NCBI RefSeq assembly: GCF_000182925.2
Contig: NC_026501.1
Span: 6,737,917 to 6,801,916, forward strand
Length of the DNA stretch: 64,000 bases
Source: Neurospora crassa OR74A
Lineage: Eukaryota > Ascomycota > Sordariomycetes > Sordariales > Sordariaceae
Direction: 5' to 3'
The number at the start of each line of letters is the position of its first letter. Within the stretch, counting starts at the first letter, position 1. The translations under genes were made by a program, and so were the position numbers. The notes beneath the pieces were generated by a model. That model was not told the origin of the DNA, made no database searches, and saw only the letters and a list, made by a program, of their open reading frames with translations. Positions 35,729 to 49,600 of the stretch are shown piece after piece.

Positions 35729-38700
35729 TTAGAGACTAGAAGCCAAGTAGCTACTCAGCATCGAGCCGTGCACGTTTGCTTTTCCAGCTCGCCATCCGAT
35801 TAGACATCACTTCCCGTATCTTTGATCTCCATCGCAAGATCTCGTCGAGATTAATGCTCTGTCTTTGTATGTCAGGTGTGCCGCCGAGGGAGCACCAAGG
35901 AGGTTGGCTTAGTGTATTAGCACCTGATCAGTTTGATACGTGGGTAGAACATCTGATCGACATTGCGATAGACGGCGGCGTAACGGTCGGTTCGGGTTCC
36001 CTAGTGCAGCGAACGTAGCTCCGAAGTGAACTGCAACCCAAAACCAGATCGCCGAACTTGCACTATGTAGATGTCGAATCGCCCACCATCGCTTATTTTA
36101 AGTGTTCCATCACCACTTCGTCAGCAGAGTATATCGAGATCATCCTTTCGTACAGCAGTCAGGCTCTGCAGATGAGAATTGCGGCTCGCTTGCCCTCACA
36201 TCTTGGCCCGGTTCATCTTGTCGTACTTCATGTCACTGGCGCTGTTGACATTATGGGCCCTTCAAGGGGGGCGCCTCATTATAGGTACCGGCGTAATCAT
36301 TAACGATTGTGCTCTGTCATTAGCCGGTCGAGCTTGTTGCAGGTATATCGAAGTTAGCCTTCTCACCACCTCAGGCAATGCTACCAACCCTTTGATGATG
36401 ATGGTGTGAGGGGCCTGGTCTTGCGCAACAGCGGATAGTACCAAGATTGTTGTACCCTTATCAAACACAGCCATCTCTCAAGGCTTTGGTGTGATAAGAA
36501 TGGTATGGTATAATGCATCGCCTTAACATTTTGCGACGCTGTAGCATCACACATAGCAACTTGGTCGATATACCCATGCGGTTAAGTCTCAATGCCGATT
36601 TCGCATCTGGCTCTCCGCACAACATGCCCAAATGTCGTAAACGATGGTAATCGCTTCTTCTCGCTTCCGGTTTGTTTTCTTTTGCGTTGGGGCATTTCCC
36701 CTCATTTTCGTACACTGCCATAAACGATTAGTCAAGGTTAATATGGTTTTGGTTATTGACAAGCAGTAACTGTCGTCAGGCAACGAACGTCAAGCAACGT
36801 CTCCCCTGTCAGCTTTCGATATAAATGTATGCGGTGCCCTAACGGACCCTCACATAATGTGTAGCTGCCGTTGTAAAGCCTTCCGATAATGAAGCTGTAA
36901 GTAATAGACTGTGATGTTTGTAGTCGCAGGTACAACCGCACACAGCGCTCGCGACAGCACCTTCATGAACAGCTTCGCAGGAACGTTGCTCTCCTCAAGC
37001 TCCACATGCGAGGCGCCATCTCGAATGAAACCCACGATGGATTCGATGTCGCATAGTCCCTGTTTTGGTGATGCCCATACATATACATGTAAGACATGAA
37101 CTAGTTGATGCTGTGCGTGGCGCGAGGATGGCGAACGAATCTTCAAAACAAATCACAATGGTGGTGGCGCCGCATTCTGGGAAAGCTTGGTTTCGATGGA
37201 TCCCGAGGGCAGCAGACGGAGTCGATCTCCACCTAAAACGGTGAGGAAAAAACAGCAGAACTCGAGTTTGTCCTTCAACTTTGAACTCACCTAGGTACGA
37301 TAGTACTAGTGTAGTAATCTTGTCTGGCATCTTCTCCACAGCTTTTTTTTTTTTTTTCGCATGCCCTCAGATTTTCCACTTTCTTGTCATTTCCTGCCCC
37401 AGTTCCCCGCTGGTGCACCACTTTCATCACACTGCTCCGAAGAGTTGAGATTTGAGGCCCAAACCAAGACGCGCCATGAGTGGCTGGGGATTCTTGGGTG
37501 CTGACCTCGAATTCATGTGGCCTTCCCGAGACGTTAGCCTTTTTTTTTTCTTTTTCTTTTTCTTCTAAGCGCCGCTCGACAGCGCCAAGTTTGACAGAAC
37601 CCGGCTTGTCAGATTGTTGGGTTGCGGCATTGATCGAAACAGGAATGCTGTGGTCCAGGCCCTGGAAACGACATCCGGGAACTTCGTTGTCGAATGTCAA
37701 ATGAGCCCCACCGTAAATGCTCCTCAACATGGAGGCACGCCTAGGGGTCCGTTTTTGTGCGCCGAATGCGACTTCCGAACCCTGCAAACCACCCCGCCAA
37801 CCATCACCACTACTTGTACAAAGTCGCTGTTAGGAGACGCAGGTCCAAGAGAAAAGGGTTAAGCGTCTTGTGGATGAAGAGGTAGGTGGGGCCGGGGTCT
37901 GAGCGCTCGAGCTTTGCAATTGAGTGGCTTCGTTCGTCGTTGAAGTCCGTAAGAGGCCTAGAGAAGCCAATATCCTCAGCAAAAAGGCTACATTTTGGCA
38001 AAGGCCCCGAAATGGAAGGGTACCCAGAGACATTGTTAGTTTCCGACACCCAATGTCACCTAGAAAGAGTTACTGTATGCACAGCGCATTAGCGAAAGAT
38101 ATGCCCCGTGTCTGGACTTGCCGGGATAATCTAGCTGTTCTAGGGGCGATGTAACACCCCACGCCCCATTGACGCGATCTAGCGCTCACATTTAGCCTGA
38201 CTGGGCAGGCAGGTAGGCCAAGGCACGGCGATTTTCAAGCTCTACCGAAGGTCAAGCTTCGGCGACGTAATTGTGCTCAGCAAAGGAGCGTTGTCTGGAT
38301 CGAGTATCATGATATTTGCTGCCGAAAAGTTAGGCTCGAGCTGTAGTGTACGCATTTCTCGGATGCTTGTTGCTGTCGTGGGTTGGGTGGGGAGGCGCCA
38401 TGCGGGGGCCGAGTTTGTTTTTGTGATTACTGTGTACACGTCGCCTGGAGGCTCACATCTGGGAGCGGTAACCGAACAGCCGAAACAGTGCGTTGGGGTA
38501 AAAAGCCGAATAGGAAGGAGGAAGGTTCCTGCTAGGAGCAAACGGTTAGCGAGGTCAATCTTCAACACCCCTATGGCCGAGATATGGACGGAGAAGGGGA
38601 ACACTGTACGGATGCAAGCTTGAACCAGCCATGGTGATTCGGTGGAAAGGATTTTTCTCGAGGTAGTGCCCGGGGGGGGGGGGGGGGGGAGGGGGGTGTC

Positions 38701-41700
38701 CTTGTGTGGGCTTGATTGAAATTGAAGCAAATCGAATTGCAAGTGGTGATCAGAGAAGTGGAAGGCAAGGCATCCAAGGCAAAACGTTTCACCCCCCACT
38801 GAGCATACATGCTGTACCTGCCCATCCGATCCTTGCTATCCCCAAGAGACTTTTGCGAGTGGAAAGGCATCTAAGCTTAGTTAAAAAGCGTACAATGGTC
38901 ATGTCTCATTGATCGATGCTATTGTGGGAGAAGGACGAGTGAGGAAAGGAAGAAAGTTGCAAGGTCAACAACGCCAAGACTTGAGGTCGCGGACTGGTAC
39001 CTACCTATCTTCGCTTGTATTTTGAATGGAACAAAACAGGCAGAAGACAGCAGACAGCAGAGGCAGGCAGTGCCTGCAGCTCGGCCCGAACAGACTGCAA
39101 CGTCTGTCCATTCAGTTCCATTTCTGTTAACTGAAATCCTTCAGCAGTGCAGTGAGGTTACCTGCTTTCAAATATACCTAGTAATCATACAAGAGATGGG
39201 AGGTCAATATCAGTGCCCGCGTTGGGTTTGTGACTACCTGCATAACTTCCTTCGTTTGGAAGACTCTTTCGAAAGCCACCATCAACGAAGCTACGGCCGA
39301 GGCCCCATGACGGGAAGGACATGCACGTCATGCTTCACAGCGGCTATAAACGCAAGATGGCCCAGCCGCTTTCGGCTGGCTTGCTTGAGGCCGATTGTCA
39401 AGCCGTTCTCGTGATAATTAAAATCTGCTTCTTTGCGGGACAGCCGATCCCGCCCACCTGCTCGTACGTGTTGTAACTAAAATGTCGTGTGCAATGGATG
39501 TCACTGCAAGATGCCGGTGTCCAAGTCATGAAAATGTCAAGTCAAGGGACTCTTGTCACTTCATCCGGAAACACAGGGACCTAAAAAGAAAGAGGGGGGG
39601 GAGGAGGAGGGGCTGGGCTAGCTTGCCGGCAATCTTGATTAGACCAAACATAAAGAGGTCCTGGCCCCCTTCGGGGGGGAGGGGGGGCTGCGGACGGTAG
39701 GGCCGGGGACGGGGACGGGACCAGGGCCAAAGCCAAAAGATTTGCCAGGGCAGGGGAACTAAATAAAAGCCGGACGATCTTGGATGAACTCCGGGTCCAG
39801 CGGGGCGATTACATAGAGCAGATAAGATGGGGACATCCGCATGCAGTGTATAAATCGTGTGCCCGTCTGACTTAGGTTGCCGTTCTTCCTAGGTAATTTC
39901 TCCAAATTTCGAGATCCGGATTGATGGTCCATCCCAGCTTGGACCCAATTACTGATTTCCAACACCCAACACTTTATTCTACCTAGTGTTCATATGCTGT
40001 TTACACCACCAATCATATCTACTCGATTATGCCATAACATCACAGCAGGCAGACTAATAATAATGAGGGGTTTTGCACCATTGACGACCATCCCTGGAAA
40101 CGGATACGTGGCTAGGATACCCCAGCCTACTTACACGACCATCACGTCACCTGAATCGACCGAGCCGGATAAAGTGACTGTGTACGATTCCAAACGGCCT
40201 GTGTGGAGCCAAGGTCCATGTCATCTATGGAAACCCATATTAGTGATTAGGGTAAGGTGTTGGATTATGTAGTTCTGGGGGTACAAGGGGCCGGCGAGAG
40301 AGGCCATCGCGTATCAAAGTGAAATGAGCGCTTCGAAAAAGGTGGTTCTGGCCTCTCGTTATCGTAGTTCCAAAGGATAACATTTGGTGAGGACTTCAGT
40401 AGTGGTTGCCGTCACGCTGATGCCAAGCTTGGAGGTCTTGGCCGGGGCTACCTCTATGGGAGCCAGCGATGGTACTGTATATGACTCCACATAGACCGTT
40501 TGGAATCGCACACAGTCGCTTTATCAGGCTCGGAATCGACTGATCAAAATCAAAGCTTGACTAAAACATCAGCCAAAAAGGGAATGGCTTTCATGGAGCG
40601 TGATCTCGACACTCTGCTTGTTGACATTTCCCCTTGCAGCCCTGTCAACCATGCCATGTAACACACCCCGTTGGTTGAGCGCCCCTATTCCTTTTGCTTT
40701 GAAGCATGATGGCTTGCAGTAGACCTGTTGTGTGACATGATGAGGCCCGGCCCAGTCCAAACGGTCTTCTACCGACACGACATGTCTTTTACTACGTGGT
40801 GGTCCGTTGGGCCTTGTATCCGTATCTGGTACTTCGTGCATTTCATCTCATGTCCCGATTAGGAAACTTTCTAGCATTTGATTGGCCATCAAATCGACTT
40901 CTCCCAGCTCGTGATCGGCACAGCTTTGTGACGCCTCACCTGGATAAAGTACGGTGGCATGGATGGGGAGATGGCTTCCATCGAGGTAGTGTCTCGGGTT
41001 GTGTTAAAGTCAGATATCGCTGTTGTGGGAGCTTCCCCGTCGTTCTATCCAAATCTAATCATGGAATCTGTTCTACACCCCAATCTCCTCATGCCTCTGC
41101 CGCTCAACTCTCGAGAGCTCAGAAAATTATTATGAATCCTGCGAAACACACTTCCTCGTCTAACCTCCTTGTGTCGAGGCGTAGACGAGATGAACCAAAA
41201 ACAAGCGACCCCTCCCAGGGTGTCCGTCTATATCCCATAATGAACGTAAAGAGATGAAATGGGAAAAATAAGAAAGCCAAAATAACATGCACACTCATTT
41301 CCAGAACCGTCTCACCCAATGCTGTGAGTTCTGGTCGCCCATATTCCCAACCAGTCCCCGCCTCCGCATGCCTGCCAAACAGAAACCGAGAAGGAAGTCA
41401 AAAGCTCCCAGCAAACCCAAATGCTTTTGTGTATAACCGTATTCCAGGTTTTAAAAAGCGCCAGCAATAAACCCTGAAACCGCTGGACAGGGACTGACCA
41501 ATGCATCTTGTTCTGCCAGAAGCATGGCCCTCCACAACCTCCACCCTGCCCCTTCCCCGACGGCTTCACAGAGAAAACACGATATTCATCCTCGTCATTC
41601 AATCATTGAATTCGTATTCTGCATAAATCTGCCAGGCGACTCAATTGCTGCCCGGACCAAGCCCCCCCCCAATGGTCTACCGCCTGAATTGGCAGCTGCT

Positions 41701-41757
41701 GTTGCTCTTAGCCATACGCACAGGTGCAGCATTAGAAGCAGCAGCAAGCCAGTACCG
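34980..41757. other. Gene-poor region, right part
   Basis: About 6.8 kb 3' of the glycosyltransferase gene. Features are a possible small spliced frame at 34980-35574 (discussed as a finding), a T35 run (35692-35726), an interrupted G run (38672-38696) and a G-rich patch at about 39590-39720. Bases from about 41,100 to 41,757 are likely 3' UTR and flank of the glycosyltransferase. No recognisable protein or RNA gene was found. Confidence 0.4.
35692..35726 (+). repeat. T35 homopolymer
   Basis: Run of 35 thymines just after a C/T-rich stretch. No associated gene. Confidence 0.9.
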
Positions 41758-43617
41758 TTAACCTTGCAGAGATGGGGGTGAAAGGTCCGTGGGTACAGCC
41801 GCAGTTCCGCCGTCGGTGTGCTCACAGGTGTTGTGCGAGACTGCGGTGCCGGTGGTAGTCAGGCGTCGACTCTGCGTGACACCGCCGGTCTTTCGAGAGC
41901 CTCTTAAAGGCTTCTCAGATAAGTCATCCAAGCCTGGTCCGGATGGTGTCAACATGGTCTGACTGCGAGGAGGCTTCTCTTGCAGACGGAACGTATTGTG
42001 CTCATCACCATCGGCGCGGCTTCCCCATGAAGTCTGTGAGGCGTCTTCAGTTAGTTTTGTCTATCGCTAATGCATGCCGACATTTCGGAATGACTTACAT
42101 GTTTAAGTGTAAAAAGAGCGTATAATTTGATGAGTCCATGGAAATATCCAAAGAGAATCGAAACAGGCAAATAGATAAGGTCTCGTGGGTTCTTGCGGAA
42201 GAGTCCAACCAGCTTGACGACCTTGGTGAAGCCAAACATGAACACAATCTCAGCCGCCAAAAGAGTGTACCGGTCGTTGGCATGCCAGCCCTCGGTGGCC
42301 CACCAGCATGAACAGAGCAGGAGCGGGTCGACAACAAAGGCCAAGGACGTAAAAGTTGCGATGTGGAGAGCGTAAGTGCACCATGGTTGTTGACTGTTTA
42401 TTGAAGAGTGTTAACGAGGAGGAACAGGGATTATGGGTGGATACGGGCGCCTATTGCAGGTGGGGAACAAGGTCGAGAAGGGGGGCAGGGGTAATAAAAG
42501 TGGTGGTGCGCACAACACAGTCGTGCCGAGCACAGTGACCTAAAAGGGTATTGCTAGGGTTCGGTTGGGAGCGGCTCAACTCACGTAAGCACGTGTCTCT
42601 CGTGCACAAGACTGGTCCAGTTGCTTCTCCAGTTGCTTCTCGCCCAGCGGGAACACTGATACAGGAACTTGACGCTGGTTTCCAACGTCGTCTCGATCTC
42701 ACACTCGGGCTCATACTGGATCCAGGTCTTCCACTGGTGCGCGACCAACCAGCGAGTAACATAGTTGTCGTCATCAGCGTTGAGGATGTACTTGCCCCAT
42801 TTCTCGCTCTTGAAGCCACTAAGGAACGGATAGCCCTTGAGAATCCTCGAGCGGTAGGCACCGGTACGGCCAGACATGCAAGAAGTACCGCCGTCAATGT
42901 TGTGGGTGGCTGATATCTCAAAGTTGCGGCGCTCAATATACGCCGCCCCAAGCCAGTTGAAGATGCGGGTTGCGAGGTCGCCATCGATGCGCTTCACCCG
43001 CTGGCAGGTACCGACTCCGCCGATTTGATCGTCCTCAAACGGGGCAAGGAGCCACGGCATCAGTGTCGATGGCCACTCGACATCATCGTCAGCCATGACC
43101 GTGATTTCGGTTTCGACATGGTTATCCTCCAACGCCTTGCACACCTGCAGTCTTTTGTTTGCCTTGTCCACATGAAGGACCTCGATTTTTATGGGGTGGT
43201 CGCACGCCGGCTTCCTCAGCGTGGCCGCCATTGCTGTGAGCGCTTCATACTTGTTCCACGTGGTTACGAGTATGAGCTTGGCGGGTTTGCATGCTAGGAT
43301 GCTTTCAAGCGAGGTCCGCAGTTCCTCGAATTGATTGTGGATTGTGGGAATAACGACAGTGACATCTGCCGAGGTGAACTTGGGGTCCTTTTTCGGCTGC
43401 ACGGACTTGTAGGTCCAGTGGCTGACACAGTGGACTAGAAGACGCACATAGCGATGAAGCCTGAGTGAAGCGGTTAGCACGCGCGAAGGCGTAGGTTTGG
43501 GTGGGATTGGAATTGCACCAGTCAAGCATACCATATAACAATATGGAAATAAAACCAGAATTTGGCGGACCATATAAAGTCCAAGTTTGGTATTATAAAA
43601 CCCATTAACTCAGCCAT
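41758..43617 (-). CDS. GT2: Type-2 glycosyltransferase, Cps1/hyaluronan-synthase-like
   Basis: Four exons: 43617-43532, 43460-42585, 42393-42099 and 42033-41758. The introns are 71, 191 and 65 bp, each with good donor, branch and acceptor. The product is 510 aa. One membrane span lies near the N-terminus (FYFHIVIWLHRYVRLLVHCV). The GT2 catalytic domain follows: VTVVIPTIHNQFEEL, MADDDVEWPS, DGGTSCMSGRTGAYR, NADDDNYVTRW and the acceptor-site QCSRWARSNW motif. Three C-terminal membrane spans and a short hydrophilic tail (SQTMLTPSGPG...) complete it. Enzymes of this group are processive polysaccharide synthases at the plasma membrane; the product here is unknown. Homologues studied in wheat pathogens are needed for hyphal growth on solid surfaces and for virulence. 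It stands alone, with no sugar-nucleotide genes nearby. Confidence 0.93.
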
Positions 43618-46600
43618 GCTGAAAAATCAATGCCCGACAAGGGATAAACCAAACGCGCACTGGATCTGCTCTACTCAAGGAACCCAGCCCGAAGATAGCA
43701 CAGCCTGTGTAATCGGGAAGAGATGTCCAGAACAGATGGGAGCGGACAAGTGAACAATATGTTGTTGACGTCCGAAATATGACACTAGAACGAAGGATCC
43801 GAAGAAAAAGCAAGACCGAAGGCGGGAGTTGCTGAATTGGAAAAGGGGACGATGGGTGAAAATGTAGGTTGGAGCTAGGAGGTTTCTCTGATTCTTTCCA
43901 GTCCTCCGGGACAGGTTGCCGGCAAGCTTGGTTTCCCGGTCGAAAGGTCAACAGGTCGAACTTGTCGGGGGGGTTGGATAGGGCGAACTCGTCACCACCG
44001 GGGGATAGAGGTTTGCCGTTCTCGAGCGAAGGGTGGGTGGGATAGCGAACGACAACAAACGTTGAGAAGGGGGGATAGCTCGTTAAGACAGACAACTTAA
44101 TGCTTGACTTCCAGGAGGACCCCTAAACTAAGCGTTTGATGATGGGAAGATGGAGGAGGCTAAAGCAGCAAGGTCATTGACGAAACCAATTGGTCTGTCC
44201 AAGACAATGAGAAGAAAGAAGTAGACTAGAACTGTAAGAGAAGTTCAGAAGGTCGGGGTCCAGACGTGGAGGAGGGGGAGACGGGGACCAGAGATATATA
44301 AGAAGAGACAAACAACGAAGCTGCAGAAGACGAAAGGAGACAAGATAGGGCACATCCCACAACGGGAGACGGGAGACGGGAGCTAGAGGGGAATCAACGA
44401 CGCGCGTTGGAGACTCGGTCTCGAGCAGACCCAGAGGGATGCAGCTCTCGACTCCATCCACATGCTTTGAGAGGTCGACGGTTCCATCATGCACAGCACG
44501 AACATGGGGTGGTGGATGGGATGAATTGGATGTGACTTCAGTCTAGACTCTGGCTGGTCCTGGACGGACCCCCAGAACCGCGGCATGGGGGAGGAAGACA
44601 AGAGTGGAAATAGGCAATGGATAAGTTGGGGCATGTTGGACGAATGATGAGGGGGCACTGCAAGTGGCCGATACGACCATGGTGCCAGCGCAAAAGAGGT
44701 GGGAATAGCCAGACAGAGAGACAAGGAAGTTCTTTCGACAATGAATTTGCATATTGAGGGAAAGTGGAAAGAGCGAAGAATCGGAAGGTAGTAGTAGCCG
44801 GGTCGGAGGAAAACTGACAGGGCAAGAGCCAAAAAAGACCCACGGGTGGACAGGGCCAGGGAAACCTAAGAGAGTGGAATTCCTAGAGGTAGGAAGATGG
44901 ATACTCTTTGCTGTACTGGACCTAGTGTTGTAGGTACCTGCAGTGCAGAGCAGTAGCTCGACAAGCAAGTACTCACACTGGCTTGCGTTGTGTCGAGAGT
45001 GTGCGAATTGCGGCGGCACAGATTGGACGCATCCATCCATCCATGGCTCAATGTGAGTGGGAGGGCGGGTTAGTACGCTGCAAAAATGGCGACCCAGAGT
45101 GGAATTTCTCTCCAGTCGGTTGCAACACTGAACGCTGCATTGACAGATGACTCCGTGCGTGCAACAAAAAGGGAACCTGGACCTTCCTTCAAAGGACCAG
45201 CATTTTGATCTGTCTGTTTCTGCTCATCGCTGCTGCTTCGGTCTTCAAAAGTCTAAAACTTTTGGTTTGGTGGAGTCGTTACCTAACTCCTTCCCCAGCC
45301 AGTCTCCCATTCTGGACTAGCATGGGTGGACTCGAACGAATCTGCGGCCAGAACGGCGAGTTGTCGACGGCGTAACAAACTGCAAACCTGCGAGTCGGGA
45401 CAACACGCAGTCATGAAGTATTCATTGCAGAGCTCCAGGCGCTCCGTTACATATCAGGTAAACCCTTTGTGTACATAGCGTGACACTGTGATTGATCGTC
45501 GAATTTCAAAACCAAGCGGCCTCGTCCAGAGAAGGAAAGGCAACCTTGTCCATGTTTTGACCCGGGGAAAGAGAGTTCAGTTTAGAGAGCTCATCAATGC
45601 GTTTCTCACTCATTTTCTCCCCCGATTTTTTTGTGCCCCTCTATCTCGAGTAAGTGCCAAGGTCGGGGTGGCACGGGCCATTTCAAAACGGTAGGAGGAG
45701 GGGCGTGCGTGTAGCACTCCAACTGAAGTGCAGGCAGGTCAAGTAAGTAATGAAATAGTACTAGAGGTACTTAGTTCAGTAGAAAGAAGTACACTACTCA
45801 AACCGGGCTTGGATCGAAACTGACCACAACGAACTAACCTACAAGAGAAACGGAACCCACCACACTGCCTGCCTTCAGAGATTGTAGATTGTGCAAGCGC
45901 ACTGGTCTCATTCGCACAACCCTCACCACTTTCGTTTTCGCGGTTCTGCCACTCTACCTACTGTACCTACCTCTAGCACTGCACCTCTCTGCATCACCGA
46001 AAGCGTTCATTAGGTGGTACTCACTTCCTACGACATTTATCTGCCATTCGGCCAGTCGCAAGACATCTTGGACATTCACATGCAGCCATCACAAACAGCG
46101 GTTCCAGGTTGCGCGGTCATGGACGGCAACCATCGAGATACGGACGGCCACACACCCACCTACACTTCCCGTCCAGGACCCCAACGGCAACGGGCGGCGA
46201 TGCTGCAAGATGAAGGCGCCGAGCCTGGTGGCAAGTTAGGTCAGAACTCAATCCCCGCCCCAGGCGTGGAATTGGCTGCCGCTCACACCAACTACCACCA
46301 AATACCACCTCAATCTAAATGTCAACAACGTCTCCCGCCCTCCGCATATCAGGAGCAGTCCAGTCTTGGGCCTTCGTCCGCTCTTCAAAGGTCCCCTCCG
46401 TGAACTGGACTCTGCGGTCTGGAGTGTCTGTCTTGCCCGATATGGCTGGAGCACGTCCTCTCATCTGGGCCAATGATATATCCCGCCCCTTTCCTTCCCA
46501 CTCTTTGATCTTTGCTATCTAGAACTAGTCTTCAGTTTTCCATCTCAACATTCAAACCACAAGCTGCTGTTCGGCAACAGCGAGAACGTGATGGCTTGAG

Positions 46601-49600
46601 CCCAAGCCCCAGTGTCCTCCGCGATAGCGCTGCACTGTGCGCGTCTTGCAGTCCGCGAATCAGCTCTCCTGGTGCTGCCTGAAATCATACTATCTCCCCC
46701 CCAGGCATAGAGACATGGAGGTCCTTGCAATAGGGCTTACGGTCGAGCGAGACCTAACAAGGTAGGCCCTACAGCAAGCGAGGAAAGTGGACTATGACAC
46801 AGACAGCGTCGAGTTTGCTGTTCAGGGGCCACCCCCAGGCCGCCCTAGCCTGCCGTGAACATGTAGGTATGTACCTGACCATGAATAGACAGTGGACGTG
46901 GTCCTCGCTATAAAATACAGCTGCGAATTCCCTACGAGGCCAGCAGCAAGGCCAGCTGCAGCATATGTAATTGGTGACGAGCCATTGACAGCCCAGCTGT
47001 TGTCCGGTGCCTATACGAAACAACGGCGAGGCTTTAAAATAGCTTGAGCAGCCATGCGGAGTCGTGTTCGTGGTCCACTACCACTGTCAGCGAGCAGGCA
47101 AATACCTGATTACTACTTGGCCGTACAAGAAAATATGGAGGGCACTGGATTGTGATAGCACAGCATTCACAGGGTAAGCCTGCTACACGTAGGCCCTCCC
47201 TCCACCCAGGTGCTCCCCTGACTGCGGTGTACATACCAATCCTGGCGGTGACCCTTCAGCCGATTCCGGAACAAGTGTCACGGCAACACGGCTCGGGCCA
47301 TACCGAGCTCGACACACTCCTGATTTACTGTTCACCGACAGGGCTCAGCCTGAAAATTCGTCAGTCCAACATTCTGCAACCGTCCGTTGTTCACGAAACC
47401 GTGTGTGAAAGAACCCAGATGACGGCGGAGATCCTGAAACCATCCATTCCGGCCTTGGATGTGCTCAAGATACTATTTTGGCTCACATCCGACCAAGCAT
47501 TGGTCCATCATGGGCTTCCATCGACGATCGATTCGCTCCGATACTCTCCACACCATCTAGCTTCGCACACAGTGTACCTGTTCTCGACGCTCAACCGATT
47601 TTCTCGCGACCCGAACGGTGCCCTCAAAGCTCGTCGCTTATTCCTTTACTACAACTTCTTCGCAGAAATATCCTCTCTTTAATTTTCGGCGAGCTTTGCT
47701 TGACGGTCATGGTGTTCACTTCAATGTTCTCGTTTCGTCAGCATTTCGCCCGTGATATACATCAAAGTGAGCCAGCAAAAGGACAGGCTAAGGGTGCTTC
47801 GGCAATGTGGATCCAGCTCAGGGTGTGCCGGTAATTGCCAGTGTCCCAGTAAAACAGCGTTCTCGGCGCGCATGGCTCGTGCTGATTTGGACGGGGTAGC
47901 TCCGTGCTATGCCGGGGGTTGTAACCACTAGCTACGTAAGAACTACGCCAAACCGCTAATAGATCGGCCCTGAACGGCGGATCGGGTCGAGCCTCAAGAT
48001 GAGGAGCGAGAACAAGATGGAAGAATACCTATCATGCTAACTTCCAACAAAGCTTTCGGCTTTGGCTGGATGAATAGGACCTTGAATCCCAACGCATACT
48101 GGAAAGACGGAAACCGGCGAGCCAACCCAGGTGGAATTGACGGTTGCACCAATGTTCCGTGGAACATGGTGCGTATTGCAGCGTTCATGGATCCTGGAAA
48201 CCCCAAAAGAAAGGGTCCCGGCAATAGAACGAGGTGGCTTGTCCTGACGATGTCACGGTCCCAGGATTATCCTTCGAGAAGTGCGGGCTCATCAGCTAGG
48301 CGAGCCAGGGTAGCTCGGGCGGACATAAGCCTCGACCTTCCAAGGATCCTGTTTATAACGGTTTCCCCAGTGTCCCAAGACTATCGTGGAGTGGTACCCA
48401 GGTACACTACAACCGCACACCGAGACACAACCAACCGTCAACCAGCAGCTTGCCCAACCTCTGTCCAAAAGTCTTGCGCACGGACGGTATGTTGGAGAGC
48501 AAGACGAACGAAGTGATGGTGCCTAAAATCTCAATGCGGTGCCGGTTTTTACCGTCTGCTTCCTTCTCCCTCTAACGACATAAATGTTCCTCCATATTGC
48601 AAAGCAAGTCAAAAGCCAGGTGGGAGCAATGAATGTTGCCGGCCCATGCAGGTACATCTTGTTCGAGCATGACACAATCCGCAAAACTAACCGCAAAGTC
48701 GCCTATCTTGCATTCGCAGCACATTGCTAGGTCGTTCAGCGATGTTGCATGCATGCTAACCACTTTCCCTGCCCATCAGGTTGCGCCAAGAACAAACAGA
48801 CGGGATAGGGTGTTACGTCCCTGAGTGGCACTTCTTTTGCATGTTGAACTCGGTGAAACCTCCCGTCCTGCGCCTGCCGAAGCGAAAGGGTCATGTAGTA
48901 TGAAGCGCAAGAGGGAAGGGAAAACAAGGTATGGTCAATACTCTGGTCCAATGCCTATGGGGCATATGATAGCTAGGAGGATTCTTGATGCAAGGTCCCG
49001 ACCCTGGCTCGACTGCCGGTTTGCGTACGGAGAAGCTGGCCGAGTCACAACATCGAGCTGTAAAGGCATTCACGAACCGTTGAGGTATGCCTGCTCTTCG
49101 TTTATTCCAGGCATGCTGTAGTCTCGTGGCTAACTATGGACGAAGTGGTCGAGTCAGATAGTAATGATAGGAGGCAACCTCAATTCATGACGCCAAAGGC
49201 AGGAGTCCAGTCTGCCCGCCCGCGCCAACCACGAGCACACTGCGTTTTTCAGACTACCTAGCTGTGCCCCCCTCCCGGGCTACCATAATCCAGTTTGAGA
49301 TGGACAGGATTAACGCTGGCTGAGTTTTCAATCGAATGATTAATGGCTGGCACCAGCTCGACCAACTGTCACTAGTATTACGATCGTAATACTGTCTACG
49401 AAGAAGAAGAAAGATCGATAACGACACGACTTGGCCTTCGATCGAGATTGCATACATGACAAGCAGCGTGAACAGCGTTATCAGACGCTGGCACGTCCCT
49501 CTTGGCGGCCATCTACTGGTACAAACATTGTGGAGGATGGGGATAGGGCACACCATGCAGCACAACTCGAGTTCACTTTACGGCCCTCAGTAACCAATGC

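Noticed and set aside
36850-37340. Minus-strand frames with possible splice sites (donor GTGAGT near 37290, acceptor TTTTAG near 37225)
   Set aside because: Joining them gives a short product that stops after about 40 codons, and other joins give no recognisable protein. The splice-like signals appear to be coincidental.
44383-45040. Overlapping 100-165-codon minus-strand frames upstream of GT2
   Set aside because: The 149-codon frame starts at TTG. The set overlaps in several registers over a pyrimidine-rich (coding-strand) promoter/UTR, so these are compositional artefacts.
45310-45345. B-box-like CGTTCGAGTCC on the minus strand
   Set aside because: No matching A-box, acceptor pairing or anticodon arm could be found upstream, so it is not a tRNA.
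48034-48516. 160-codon ATG frame
   Set aside because: It has no recognisable domain, no splice or promoter context, and an Arg/Ser/Thr-rich end typical of random frames. It would need transcript evidence.
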